54,226 bases of DNA from a marine bacterium B5-7 (GCA_021604525.1 BQJD01000025.1:1-54226); one strand, 5' to 3'; shown: positions 7,281 through 16,925, numbered from the stretch's first letter. Program-made: numbers and translations. The notes: a model not told the origin generated them from the letters alone.

Positions 7281-8501
7281 ATGTCACTGGATAATCAACG
7301 TCCCGAATTCTTTCAAGTGGATAAAGGGGACAAGGCGCCACTGCCATTTTCAGGTAGCGAATACCAAAGACGACTCACTGCGCTTCGAGGCGTTATGGCC
7401 CAGCACGATGTGCCATGTGCGTTATTCACGTCGATGCACAATATCGCGTACTACAGCGGATTTTTGTATTGTAGTTTTGGTAGGCCGTTTGCTTGCATCG
7501 TAACGGAAAACCGTTGTGTAACTGTTTCTGCGAACATCGATGGTGCGCAACCCTGGCGTCGATCGATATCGGAGAACGTGGTCTATACCGATTGGCAGCG
7601 TGATAACTATTGGCGTGCCATACGGGATGTTATCGGTTCAGGTGGACGAGTTGGAATTGAGGCTGACCATCTTACACTTGCCGGGCGCGATGCTCTTGAT
7701 CACTATTTGAACACGCCGGAGATATTTGATATCGCCCCATTGGCGATGTCTCAACGAATGATCAAGTCGAGTGAAGAGATTGCATTAATTCGCGAAGGTG
7801 CTCGCATTGCGGATTTGGGCGGCGTCGCCATACGCAATGCCATACAACCAGGCGTTCGGGAAATTGATGTCGCCATTGCTGGACGAGATGCAATGGAACT
7901 TGAAATTGCTAACAGCTATCCTGATTCTGAGCTGCGTGATACGTGGGTCTGGTTTCAATCGGGACTTAATACAGACGGCGCGCATAACCCGGTTACGAGT
8001 CGAAAGCTTGCTATGGGTGACTTGCTTAGTTTAAACACGTTTCCAATGATCTCAGGTTACTACACAGCACTTGAGCGCACACTGCATCTTGGCGAACCCG
8101 ACGCCGCTACTTTGAAGATATGGGAAGCGAATGTTGAAGCACATGAACTTGGCTTATCACTGATTAAACCTGGTGCGAGATGTTCCGAGATTTGTGAAGG
8201 CGTAAACGAGTATTTTGCCAGCCGAAATTTGCTTCAATACCGTTCATTCGGTTACGGGCATTCCTTCGGAATTCTTTCGCACTACTATGGAAGGGAAGCG
8301 GGTCTTGAGCTTAGAGAGGATATCAACACCGTGCTTGAGCTCAACATGGTGGTATCAATGGAGCCGATGCTGACAATCCCTGAAGAGTCTGAAGGCGCGG
8401 GTGGTTATCGTGAACACGATATTTTGGTGATTACCGAACAAGGCGCAGAAAACATCACTCGTTTTCCCTATGGGCCTGCGCACAATATTATCAACGGATA
8501 A
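7281..8501 (+). CDS. creA: Creatinase (creatine amidinohydrolase)
   Basis: A 406-aa pita-bread-fold hydrolase that splits creatine into sarcosine and urea (EC 3.5.3.3), close to the 403-residue length of Pseudomonas putida creatinase. Long segments match what I recall of that enzyme: FLYCSFGRPFA, SANIDGAQPWRR, VYTDWQRDNYW, TDGAHNPVTSRK, GYYTALERTL, FGYGHSFGILSHYYGREAG and GAGGYREHDIL. The catalytic His of the HNPVT motif is at about residue 235. Metal ligands of the related aminopeptidases are absent, as in true creatinase. The start ATG 7281 has AAAGGAGAG 5 nt upstream. The sarcosine/dimethylglycine dehydrogenase-like gene 3 kb away would use its product. No urease or creatininase is in the window. 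Confidence 0.93.
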   Translation: MSLDNQRPEFFQVDKGDKAPLPFSGSEYQRRLTALRGVMAQHDVPCALFTSMHNIAYYSGFLYCSFGRPFACIVTENRCVTVSANIDGAQPWRRSISENVVYTDWQRDNYWRAIRDVIGSGGRVGIEADHLTLAGRDALDHYLNTPEIFDIAPLAMSQRMIKSSEEIALIREGARIADLGGVAIRNAIQPGVREIDVAIAGRDAMELEIANSYPDSELRDTWVWFQSGLNTDGAHNPVTSRKLAMGDLLSLNTFPMISGYYTALERTLHLGEPDAATLKIWEANVEAHELGLSLIKPGARCSEICEGVNEYFASRNLLQYRSFGYGHSFGILSHYYGREAGLELREDINTVLELNMVVSMEPMLTIPEESEGAGGYREHDILVITEQGAENITRFPYGPAHNIING

Positions 8502-8548
8502 CAATCTGTGCGCATTGTGATATCGATGGCGCGAGTTTACGCGTTTAA

Positions 8549-9898
8549 TCAGGAGTTCAAGTTATGGTGTTTCGAAATACCCTCATAGACGATATTCGAA
8601 ATACCTCGAATCACATCACCCCGTGATCGGATCCACGACGAGTAATTTTGTGCCCGTCCGCGTTTTTCAATAACGCCGATAACTGTATAGGGATAGCTGT
8701 TTCCATGCTTATCACGCACGACCAGAATTCCCATGTCGCCACACAAACGTGCTGTACTACCCGTTTTATTATAGACCCGCGTTCCCTTGGGAATAGCGTT
8801 TGCCCCGGTATATAAACGATCACGGCCAGGCAGTGACATCAGTCGTTTGATTTCACTGGAACCGGGGATTTCATCTTTCCACAGTGCATATAAAAATCGA
8901 CTGTAATCGTGAACCGATGCTTTGTTGCGATAAGTTTTCCCGCCACTTGGAATATATTCGACGATACGAACATTCTGGAAAATCGAGCCATAACTATTGC
9001 TGAGAATTCTTTGAACGGTAGCAGGTCCGCCGATGCGTTTTAATATCCAGTTGGTTGAATAGTTATTGGAGTGCTGGATCATACGCTCCATGTGATAACG
9101 ACTCTTACTACCGTAAGTAAGTTGTCCCAATTTCACCTTGTGAAAAAATGCCATAGCGAAGAAAGGTTTGACCAGACTGGCCGCCTGGAACTGGACATCT
9201 TCGTTTATATCGACAAGTTTCTCTCCGGTAGTGAAATCATACACAGACCAGGCTGTACGTTCATCGGATGCAATGACGCCCCGGGCACGAAGTTTTTTGA
9301 CGTGATTTTCAACTGCGACTTCGAGATTTGTCAGACTATCCTGACGAGCAGTTATACGTGGCGCCGATTTGGTAGCGGGTGATGCGTCAGGACTGGACGC
9401 AATAGACGTTTGCGAAGTAGGCGGAGAATTGGTAACCGGATTTTGAACTTTGTTTGAAACTTTGCTTGAGTCTTGAATTTGGGCAAGAGCTATCTGGCCA
9501 ATCGGCGTTACAGGCTTTGCTGTCGGTAAAGGCGGCGATGTTGTATTGCCGCGAACCGCTACGAGGTTCCAGTTGCGTGATTGGACTGGAGCTGCTGCCT
9601 CAAGTCCGCGAGAGCGAAGCAGGCGTGTATGCGTACGAGCTACTTTCCTGGCGCCATCACTGCTACCGTTGCGGTAATAAATCAGGCCATAGAGCCCTGG
9701 TTTCTGTACGATGACCAACTTGCTGGCAACTTGAGGGCCGAGAATGCCTGCTATTTTTTGCCGATATAACTCGACACTTGGTAGCTGTCGATGCCACAGA
9801 TAGGAAACGTCGTACCCCGCTGCCAGAGCGGGTGTGGGTAGCAAGTGGATTACCACAAACGCCACGAGAGCTATAGCCAGCCGCATTGTTCTTGTCAT
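8549..9898 (-). CDS. Exported class A beta-lactamase-like serine hydrolase
   Basis: A 449-aa secreted protein. Residues 1-27 form a Sec signal peptide ending in PTPALA-A. Residues 30-110 form a small domain of repeated beta/alpha character (LYRQKIAGILG, then GLYGLIYYRNG) that may bind a cell-wall ligand, somewhat like SPOR domains. A Ser/Pro/Thr-rich linker follows to about residue 180. The C-terminal domain is a penicillin-recognising serine hydrolase with SLVK (241-244), SNN (277-279) and KTG (378-380). The low-complexity linker and extra domain are unlike resistance enzymes and suggest a peptidoglycan-related role. The gene is convergent with creatinase and begins at ATG 9898. Confidence 0.82.
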   Translation of the reverse strand: MTRTMRLAIALVAFVVIHLLPTPALAAGYDVSYLWHRQLPSVELYRQKIAGILGPQVASKLVIVQKPGLYGLIYYRNGSSDGARKVARTHTRLLRSRGLEAAAPVQSRNWNLVAVRGNTTSPPLPTAKPVTPIGQIALAQIQDSSKVSNKVQNPVTNSPPTSQTSIASSPDASPATKSAPRITARQDSLTNLEVAVENHVKKLRARGVIASDERTAWSVYDFTTGEKLVDINEDVQFQAASLVKPFFAMAFFHKVKLGQLTYGSKSRYHMERMIQHSNNYSTNWILKRIGGPATVQRILSNSYGSIFQNVRIVEYIPSGGKTYRNKASVHDYSRFLYALWKDEIPGSSEIKRLMSLPGRDRLYTGANAIPKGTRVYNKTGSTARLCGDMGILVVRDKHGNSYPYTVIGVIEKRGRAQNYSSWIRSRGDVIRGISNIVYEGISKHHNLNS

Positions 9899-10131
9899 AT
9901 ATCCACCCCAAGGAAGCCGTCGAACACGCTAATTGCCTCGATATTTCATGAATTAAGGATTGCAACCTCCCAATCCAGATTAACTCAAGTCCGCTGCTGT
10001 AATCAAGTGTGCATGCAGTGGGCGGACAGGGATAAATCAATATAATGTCTCAAGAATCGCCGCTTAAATGGTTTGATTTGGGTAAGGCGAATCTGTAGAC
10101 GACAATATCAATAAAGAATAATCCGAAAAGA

Positions 10132-11373
10132 TTACAGCCAGTCTGTTTCCATGGGATAACTGGTTAATTGACGAATTCCGTCGCTGGTAACCAAAACCTG
10201 GTCTTCGAGTTTGACTGCATCCGGTCCACCATCTTCACCAACCAATGCTTCGACACACAGAACCATCCCTGCCTTTACTACCCCTTCAAATCCGTGTGCG
10301 TCGAGATCCTCAGGGTAATAAATTGATGGATATTCATCGCACAGTCCGACACCGTGCATGGCGACTCCGTAGCGTCCATTGACGTATTGATCGGGAAGAC
10401 GACGTAATTTCGAAGTCAGTTCGGCAAAGCTGATTCCCGGGGTGAGCAAGGATTTATTATGCTCGATTTGCTTGAAGGCTTCGGCATACAGTCTCTTTTG
10501 TGCATCCGAAGGGGCGGCGTCACAAATCCATGAGCGAGACATATCGCAACAATATCCGTATGGTCCCACCAGGTCGGTATCAAAGCTCACCATATCGCCT
10601 TTCTCTATCATACGCATGGAGCATTCCTGGAACCAGGGATTGGTGCGTGGACCAGACGCCAACAGGCGTGTCTCGATCCATTCGCCGCCACCGCTGATGT
10701 TACCTTTATGTAGTTCTGCCCAGAGCGCATTCTCGGTGATACCCGGTCGCATGGCCTCGTACATACTGGCAACTGCGCTTTCACACACCACAATGGACGA
10801 TTCCATCAATGCGATTTCACCCTCGGACTTTATCTCTCGGGCACATTCCATGATTTCAAAGCCATCCAGTACCTGATAGCCCAGACGCTCCATTTCCTGA
10901 ACACCCAATGGCGCCATGCGATCAATTGCAATTCGACGATTACCGCCGCTGGATTCACGAATGATACTGTCCATTTCCACCGCCCATAAATGACCTCGAT
11001 CGGCATAGCGAGGGCCGTTTAGCATATAGAAGAAACTACGTGCGGGTCGTGTTTCATCGACGGTTGGCAGTCCTTCACAAAGAAAGTTTTTGCCGCCATA
11101 GTCAAACAGAATCACCGGGCCATCAGCGGGTACATAAACGTAGCGAGCCTCATTGTGGCTGCACCAGATCTGCATGTTGGTCGCGTCAGTGGCGTAACGC
11201 GTATTGAGTTGGTCGAACAAAATAATGCCGGCGACATCACGTTCGGCTAACGTCTGGCGTACTCTACCCAATCGATAGAGTCGTACCCTGTCAAGATCGC
11301 AGGGCGGGTCAACAGGATCCATTGCGCCGTGTTGGCGGACACTACGGATTTCACCAGGCGATACTCTGTCCAT
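10132..11373 (-). CDS. dddP: DddP-like M24-family protein (putative DMSP lyase)
   Basis: A 413-aa M24-fold protein very like DddP, the enzyme that cleaves dimethylsulfoniopropionate to dimethyl sulfide and acrylate. Shared stretches include EWIETRLLASGPRTNPWFQE, SFDTDLVGPYG and HGVGLCDEYP. All residues I know to bind metal in DddP are present: Asp265, Asp267, Asp277, His340, Glu375 and Glu390. The Asp reported as catalytic base also has its counterpart, Asp346 in GLCDE. The gene is the last of an apparent operon, 46 bp behind the dimethylglycine dehydrogenase-like gene. That amine context leaves open another osmolyte as substrate. The start ATG 11373 has no strong ribosome binding site. Confidence 0.8.
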   Translation of the reverse strand: MDRVSPGEIRSVRQHGAMDPVDPPCDLDRVRLYRLGRVRQTLAERDVAGIILFDQLNTRYATDATNMQIWCSHNEARYVYVPADGPVILFDYGGKNFLCEGLPTVDETRPARSFFYMLNGPRYADRGHLWAVEMDSIIRESSGGNRRIAIDRMAPLGVQEMERLGYQVLDGFEIMECAREIKSEGEIALMESSIVVCESAVASMYEAMRPGITENALWAELHKGNISGGGEWIETRLLASGPRTNPWFQECSMRMIEKGDMVSFDTDLVGPYGYCCDMSRSWICDAAPSDAQKRLYAEAFKQIEHNKSLLTPGISFAELTSKLRRLPDQYVNGRYGVAMHGVGLCDEYPSIYYPEDLDAHGFEGVVKAGMVLCVEALVGEDGGPDAVKLEDQVLVTSDGIRQLTSYPMETDWL

Positions 11374-11419
11374 TGGCTTCTACTTGTTACAGACTATAAA
11401 GATGAGTGAACAAGGATGT

Positions 11420-13846
11420 TTAGCCACGCATGACTTCACCGTCTGGATCATAGAGCGGTGTGGTTTGAACACGTGCAGACCGTTTATCGCCAATAATCTC
11501 GATCTGGTAATCCCCGTTGGCGTCGAAAGCATCGGCTCGAACATAGCCCATGGCAACCGATTTACCGGTGTAATGGGCATAGCCACCCGAGGTCACCCAA
11601 CCGACTACTTCATTGTCACGCCAGACAGGTTCATCCGAGATGACATCGGCGTTGTCAGCGTCGACGGTGAACACAGTCAACAAATGCCTGGCTCCAGCGT
11701 CTCGTGCGATCAGTGCCGCATCGCGACCTATAAATTGACCCTTGTCCAATGCGACGAATCGCTCCAGTCCCGCTTCAAACGGCGTATAGATAGGTCGATA
11801 TTCACGTGCCCATGTACCCCAGTTTTTTTCAAGACGAAGACTGTTCAGCGCGCGTGAACCGAAGAACTTCAAGGGCATGTCCGATGCAGCATCAATCAGC
11901 AAATCGAACAGAGTGCACAGATATTCCGGGCGCACCCATATCTCGTAACCGAGGCTGCCAGTGAACGAAACTCGACCGACTCGTGCCGGGACCAGACCGA
12001 TCTGGAATTCATCGATTGCCATGAAGCGAAAAGATTCTTTTGACAAGTCACGATGAGTCACCCGTTGCAGCAGTTCCCGTGAACGTGGGCCAGCGAGTTG
12101 CAAACCACAGAAATCGAGACTGGCCGCACGCATTCGAACTCCGGAGTTCGGCATGTGCGATTCAAACCAGCGCATGTGGTATGCCTCGGCAGCACCCGAG
12201 CCGGCGATAAAGTATCGTTCGGGAGCCATTTTCGACACGGTGAAATCACCGATCAAGCCACCTGCCGGATTGAGCATGGGGGACAAGGCCATACGGCCAG
12301 TACCTGGCAGTTTGTTCGCCAACATGTAATCCAGCCATTCGGCAGCACCAGGTCCGTCGACTTCATAGTTGGCAAACCCGCTGATTTCGATCAGCGCGAC
12401 CTCTTCACGCACGGCGCGGCATTCTTCAGCTACAACCTTGAAGTCGTTGGAGCGACGAAATGAAAAGATATCGCGTGGCTCCTGTCCATCGGTGGCAAAC
12501 CACAGGGCGCTCTCGAGTCCGTAAACCTGACCGAATACCGCACCATGGCTTTTCAGACGATCATAAATCGGCGTGGTTTTTACAGGTCGAGCGGCTTCGA
12601 GTTCCTCGTTCGGATATCGAATCTGGAAACGACGGGAGTAATTTTCACGCACTTTTGCATGCGCATAGGCCATGGTCGCCCAGTCACCGAAACGCGACAC
12701 GTCCATTGCCCACACATCGAAACCTGGATCACCTTCAGTGATCCAATTGGCCAGGGCGAGTCCCACGCCACCACCTTGACTGAATCCAGCCATCACGCCT
12801 GCGGCAACCCAGTAGTTGCGTAGTCCTCGCACCGGTCCGATAAGCGGGTTGCCATCGGGAGCGAAGGTAAATGGCCCGTTTATAATTTGCTTGATTCCGG
12901 TTTTCTCGAACGCCGGAAAGTGCCGAAAACCGACTTCAAGTGACGGTGCGATTCGGTCTATGTCGGGTTCCAGAAGTTCTGTATCGAAATCCCACGGGGT
13001 GCTGTGTACTGACCATGGCTTGCCGGCTTTTTCGTATGTGCCCATGAGCATGCCCTGGCGTTCCTGACGCAGATAGAGCTCACCTTCGAAATCGATAACA
13101 TGAGGGATCTCCTTGCCGGTCGATGCATTGAAGTCGATAACTTCCTGCATGTCCTCGGTTAACAGATACATGTGCTCCATAGCCAGAACCGGCAATTCGA
13201 GTCCAACCATGCGACCAACTTCGCGCGCCCATAATCCACCGGCGTTAACAACATGCTCGGCGTGAATATCGCCGTTTGTCGTTATGACATTCCAGCTACC
13301 GTCAGTGCGCTGCGTAAGCGCGGTGACCCGGGTATGCCGTTTGATAGTGGCGCCATTTTTGCGTGCAGATTTTGCATAGGCATGTGTGACGCCTGATGGA
13401 TCAAGATGGCCTTCCATGGTGTCGTAGATGCCACCAACGAACTCATCCGGATTTAATAACGGCATTATGTCAGCAGCTTCGCGTGCGCTGATCAGCTCGG
13501 TATCCATGCCCAGATAACGTCCCCTGGCGTGTGCCATCTTGAGCCAGTCCATGCGTTCCTTGGTGCCGGCCAACATCACTCCGCCAGTTAGATGAAACCC
13601 ACAGGATTGACCGGATATCTCTTCGATCTCCTTATAGAGTTCAATGGTGTATTGCTGAAGCTTGGCGACATTGGGGTCACCGTTCAAGGTGTGGAAGCCC
13701 CCCGCCGCGTGCCAGGTCGAGCCGGAGGTTAACTCGGAACGTTCGAGTAACATCACGTCCTTAAATCCCGCCTTGGTCAAGTGGTACAAAACCGATACAC
13801 CTACAACGCCACCGCCGATCACGGCGACCTGGGTATGCTCACTCAT
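11420..13846 (-). CDS. Dimethylglycine/sarcosine dehydrogenase-like flavoprotein with GcvT domain
   Basis: An 808-aa two-part enzyme of the DMGDH/SarDH family, which oxidatively demethylates N-methylated glycines and passes the one-carbon unit to tetrahydrofolate. The N-terminal half is a DAO-type FAD domain (VAVIGGGVVGVSVLYHL, residues 7-23). It holds the GSTWHAAGG motif, whose His46 corresponds to the covalent FAD-binding His of DMGDH. An FAO-type middle domain follows, and from about residue 430 a GcvT fold (PLxD and GYE-type segments, C-terminal GYVRADAF). It lies 122 bp after the mttB-like gene and 46 bp before dddP, in one direction. The choice between sarcosine and dimethylglycine cannot be made from sequence; nearby creatinase favours sarcosine. 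Confidence 0.88.
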   Translation of the reverse strand: MSEHTQVAVIGGGVVGVSVLYHLTKAGFKDVMLLERSELTSGSTWHAAGGFHTLNGDPNVAKLQQYTIELYKEIEEISGQSCGFHLTGGVMLAGTKERMDWLKMAHARGRYLGMDTELISAREAADIMPLLNPDEFVGGIYDTMEGHLDPSGVTHAYAKSARKNGATIKRHTRVTALTQRTDGSWNVITTNGDIHAEHVVNAGGLWAREVGRMVGLELPVLAMEHMYLLTEDMQEVIDFNASTGKEIPHVIDFEGELYLRQERQGMLMGTYEKAGKPWSVHSTPWDFDTELLEPDIDRIAPSLEVGFRHFPAFEKTGIKQIINGPFTFAPDGNPLIGPVRGLRNYWVAAGVMAGFSQGGGVGLALANWITEGDPGFDVWAMDVSRFGDWATMAYAHAKVRENYSRRFQIRYPNEELEAARPVKTTPIYDRLKSHGAVFGQVYGLESALWFATDGQEPRDIFSFRRSNDFKVVAEECRAVREEVALIEISGFANYEVDGPGAAEWLDYMLANKLPGTGRMALSPMLNPAGGLIGDFTVSKMAPERYFIAGSGAAEAYHMRWFESHMPNSGVRMRAASLDFCGLQLAGPRSRELLQRVTHRDLSKESFRFMAIDEFQIGLVPARVGRVSFTGSLGYEIWVRPEYLCTLFDLLIDAASDMPLKFFGSRALNSLRLEKNWGTWAREYRPIYTPFEAGLERFVALDKGQFIGRDAALIARDAGARHLLTVFTVDADNADVISDEPVWRDNEVVGWVTSGGYAHYTGKSVAMGYVRADAFDANGDYQIEIIGDKRSARVQTTPLYDPDGEVMRG

Positions 13847-13968
13847 ATGGGTTTTCCTCTACCTGACAATATGTACTAAGGATGAATTCCAACGCGCAGT
13901 ATGCGGGTGATGCGTCCCGAAGCATTTGAATCATGCCGACTTATTTCGACTCAGAAACGAATCGCAAT

Positions 13969-15537
13969 TTAAAAATCGGTTTTCGCCCCACCTTCACGAC
14001 AGCGCCGGTCAACAAATTCGGTGAGTTCTTCACGAATAGCTTCGTCAATCGGTGGTGGAACATACTCATCAAGTAAACGTTTATATAGCGTGTTGGCTCG
14101 CTGTACTGCGTCTTTACCGCCGTCCAGTTGCCAGCTTTCGAAGTTTCGCCAATCGGAGAGAAAAGGACTATAGAAAGCTGTCTGATAACGCTCACGGGTA
14201 TGTTCGCAACCGAGGAAATGACCGTTCGGTCCGACTTCGGCGATGGCGTCGACCGCAAGATCTTCGTCGGTCGTACCGATGGGCTTTTGATAATAAATAA
14301 ATTGCTGAAGCATCTCGCAGTCGATAACCAGTTTTTCGAAGCTGGCCGTCAAGCCGCCTTCAAGCCAGCCAGCGCCATGCTTGACCATGTTTGCCTGGCC
14401 GGTAGTGACCCCCCATAAGGAAAACATGCTTTCCCATGTGGCCTGGGCATCAGGTGTGTTGCAGGCATTGGCGTTGGAGCCGCGCCAGGGTAAGTGATAT
14501 CGACGGGCGAGTTGGCCGCTGATCTGCATGGCGCGTACATACTCCGGCGTGCCAAATGCGGGTGCGCCGGACTTCATGTCAACGTTGGAGGTGAAGGCGC
14601 CGAAAACGCAGGGTGCACCGGGTCGAACCACCTGCAGTAATGCAATAGCCGATAACGCCTCGGCTGTTTGTTGTGCGAGCGCTCCGGCCAGGGTAACCGG
14701 CGCCATGGCTCCCGCCAGAGTAAAGGGCGCAACCACCACAGGCTGGCCACGTGCCGCCATACGCATAGCACCATCGAGCATTGGCCAGTCGTGTTTCAAT
14801 GGCGAAGACGAATTGATATTGGTATACATGCGTGCCGTGGAATCAAATTCCTCTACGCTCACACCGGCGGCAATCCGCACCATTTCCATGGCATCTTCAA
14901 TTCTTTCCGTACCGAGCGAGTACGCATGGGTTATTTTGTCGGTCAGTGTCAGCAGATCATAGAACGCGTGCAGATGACGAGTTGAAGCATGCAGATCCAC
15001 TGGCTCCACCGGATAGCCGGCGGAGAAATGCAGGCAGTTAAATGTTTGCGACAGTCTGAGGAGATTTTGATAATCAACACGATTGCCAACACGCCGTCCG
15101 CCATCGAGATCACTGACATTAGGCGGGCTTGCCACCGGGCCAAAGGTGAAATGTCGGCCTCCCCAGATAATTGATCGCGCCGGGTTTCTCGGCACCAGCT
15201 TGAATGAGGCGGGCGCCTTGGCTACTTGCTCCATAACGAATACGCGATCCATACGTACACATTCGGTTTTTTCATTGACGTCGCAACCGGCCTCTTTTAG
15301 CAGGGATCGGGCCTTGGGGTGAAGAAATGTAATACCGATTTCTTCGAGTATGCGCATGGCCGCGTTGTGAATCCGCTCCAGCCCGTCGCTATCAAGGGGT
15401 TCGATTGGCTGGTCAGTGTAGCTGGGCAGCGACCAGTCGAGTTGTTCCAGTGTGGCCAGTTGCCTGCGAGGTTCGCGAGTTCTGCGCCTTCTTGTTGACC
15501 CGTTGTGTGAGTCCTGCATGACACGCTCCGTATCCAC
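13969..15537 (-). CDS. MttB-family methyltransferase, non-pyrrolysine type
   Basis: A 522-aa TIM-barrel methyltransferase of the trimethylamine methyltransferase (MttB) superfamily. Members without pyrrolysine include MtgB, which demethylates glycine betaine to a corrinoid protein. The frame is uninterrupted, so there is no amber/pyrrolysine codon. Family segments include RILEEIGITFLHPKARSLL, PVASPPNVSDLDGGRR, QPVVVAPFTLAGAMAPVTLAG and GGLTASFEKLVIDCEML. The first about 30 residues are rich in Arg and probably flexible. It leads the apparent mttB-DMGDH-dddP operon, so a methylated amine giving dimethylglycine is the natural guess. No corrinoid protein or reactivase is in the window, leaving the methyl acceptor unknown. 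Confidence 0.87.
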   Translation of the reverse strand: MDTERVMQDSHNGSTRRRRTREPRRQLATLEQLDWSLPSYTDQPIEPLDSDGLERIHNAAMRILEEIGITFLHPKARSLLKEAGCDVNEKTECVRMDRVFVMEQVAKAPASFKLVPRNPARSIIWGGRHFTFGPVASPPNVSDLDGGRRVGNRVDYQNLLRLSQTFNCLHFSAGYPVEPVDLHASTRHLHAFYDLLTLTDKITHAYSLGTERIEDAMEMVRIAAGVSVEEFDSTARMYTNINSSSPLKHDWPMLDGAMRMAARGQPVVVAPFTLAGAMAPVTLAGALAQQTAEALSAIALLQVVRPGAPCVFGAFTSNVDMKSGAPAFGTPEYVRAMQISGQLARRYHLPWRGSNANACNTPDAQATWESMFSLWGVTTGQANMVKHGAGWLEGGLTASFEKLVIDCEMLQQFIYYQKPIGTTDEDLAVDAIAEVGPNGHFLGCEHTRERYQTAFYSPFLSDWRNFESWQLDGGKDAVQRANTLYKRLLDEYVPPPIDEAIREELTEFVDRRCREGGAKTDF

Positions 15538-15652
15538 TCAATTTTACCTGTTCCAAGCAGGATTCTACGGGAGGTATTGTGGTAACGGGGGTGTGTAACA
15601 GTCGAGATTGCGTCACGACTATTCCAAAAGCGAACCATCAGCGGCCAGCGTG

Positions 15653-15692
15653 CTGATACCCGGCATAGCGCATTTACAATGCCGAGTATCAG
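15653..15692. other. Strong imperfect hairpin between the aminotransferase and mttB-like genes
   Basis: CTGATACCCGGCAT (15653-15666) pairs with ATGCCGAGTATCAG (15679-15692), 13 of 14 positions, with a 12-nt loop. It lies in the 185-bp gap downstream of the aminotransferase stop and upstream of the mttB-like start, both on the minus strand. No T run follows on either strand, so it is not a classical intrinsic terminator; it could be an mRNA-end or regulatory structure. Confidence 0.6.
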
Positions 15693-15722
15693 GTGGTCAC
15701 TCGGTTAAATCGAGGGTTTGTG

Positions 15723-16925
15723 TCAGTCAGGGGAGTCCTGCAAAACATCTATCAGAGAATCGCAGAGTCGATCGATGTTATCTGGGGTGATACCTGCGAC
15801 ATTGATTCGTCCGGATCGGACGGCATACACGTGATGTCGTTCGCGTAATGCGTCGACCTGTTCCGGGGTAATGCCGGCAAAGCTGAACATACCCTTTTGA
15901 TGCTTGATAAAGCTGAAGTCGCGTTTAACACCACGCGCTGCCAAGCCGTTGGCGAATCCTTCTCGCATGGCAAAAATACGCTGTCGCATTTGCGCGAGCT
16001 CGTCTTCCCAATCCGAGCGGAGTGCAGAATCGGCCAGAATTTCAGCAACAATGGCGCCGCCATGGGAGGGCGGACTACTGTAATTGGCACGTATAGTTGT
16101 TTTGATATGGCTGAAAACGCGCGCTGCTTCATCGGCAGAATCACCGACATAGGTAACGGCACCGATACGCTCATTATATAGACCGAAATTTTTTGAATAG
16201 GATGAGCAAATAAATGCCGGTACACCTGATTCAAGCACTTTGCACAATCCCGCTCGATCCTCCGCCAGGCCATCACCAAATCCCTGGTAGGCAAAGTCGA
16301 ATAATGGTAGCCATCCGCGCTCCCTGGCTATTGATCCTATATCAGCCCAGGTGTCTGCATCCGGGTCGACACCACTCGGGTTGTGGCAACAGCCATGCAA
16401 CACCACTACATCGCCGGCAGGAATTGCTTTCAGTCCATCAAGGAAGGCATCGTGGTCTAACCCCTGTCGCACTGCATCGTAGTAAGCGTACTGGGCGGTT
16501 TTCAAGCCTGAGGCCTGGAAAATTGCCGTGTGGTTAGCCCAGGTTGGCGTTGATATCCAGATGGTCGCATCGGGATTTGCCTTTTTTAGAAAATCGCCCG
16601 TCACCCTGAGCGCGCCGGTACCGCCTGGCGCCTGTGCGGTAACAACCACGCCACGTCCAATCAGTGGATTATCGTTACCTAGAATCAGAGGCTGGGTGAG
16701 AGCGGGCAGGGCGGCATGGCCAGTAATCCCGAGATAGCTTTTGGTCGACTCACTTGCCAGTAGTTGCTCTTCCACTTTTTTTACCGAACGCATGATGGGT
16801 GTTACTCCGGCATCGTCCTTATACACACCCACACCCAAATTGATCTTGTCTGGGTCAGGATCTTTACGGAATGAATCGGTGAGTCCGAGGATCGGGTCGG
16901 CGGGAGCCATCTCTAAATTAAACAT
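15723..16925 (-). CDS. Aromatic/aspartate aminotransferase (class I, AspC/TyrB type)
   Basis: A 400-aa PLP enzyme of aminotransferase family I alpha, which exchanges amino groups between aspartate or aromatic amino acids and 2-oxoglutarate. The N-terminus MFNLEMAPADPILGLTDSFR and the segment INLGVGVYKDDAG are diagnostic of the AspC/TyrB group. CCHNPSGVD is the substrate/PLP loop, and SSYSKNFGLYNERIGA holds the PLP Lys. The Met at 16925 matches the AspC start; an open frame of 11 further codons has no similarity. The gene is on the same strand as the mttB operon, but a 185-bp gap with a hairpin separates them. AspC and TyrB cannot be told apart securely. Confidence 0.88.
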   Translation of the reverse strand: MFNLEMAPADPILGLTDSFRKDPDPDKINLGVGVYKDDAGVTPIMRSVKKVEEQLLASESTKSYLGITGHAALPALTQPLILGNDNPLIGRGVVVTAQAPGGTGALRVTGDFLKKANPDATIWISTPTWANHTAIFQASGLKTAQYAYYDAVRQGLDHDAFLDGLKAIPAGDVVVLHGCCHNPSGVDPDADTWADIGSIARERGWLPLFDFAYQGFGDGLAEDRAGLCKVLESGVPAFICSSYSKNFGLYNERIGAVTYVGDSADEAARVFSHIKTTIRANYSSPPSHGGAIVAEILADSALRSDWEDELAQMRQRIFAMREGFANGLAARGVKRDFSFIKHQKGMFSFAGITPEQVDALRERHHVYAVRSGRINVAGITPDNIDRLCDSLIDVLQDSPD

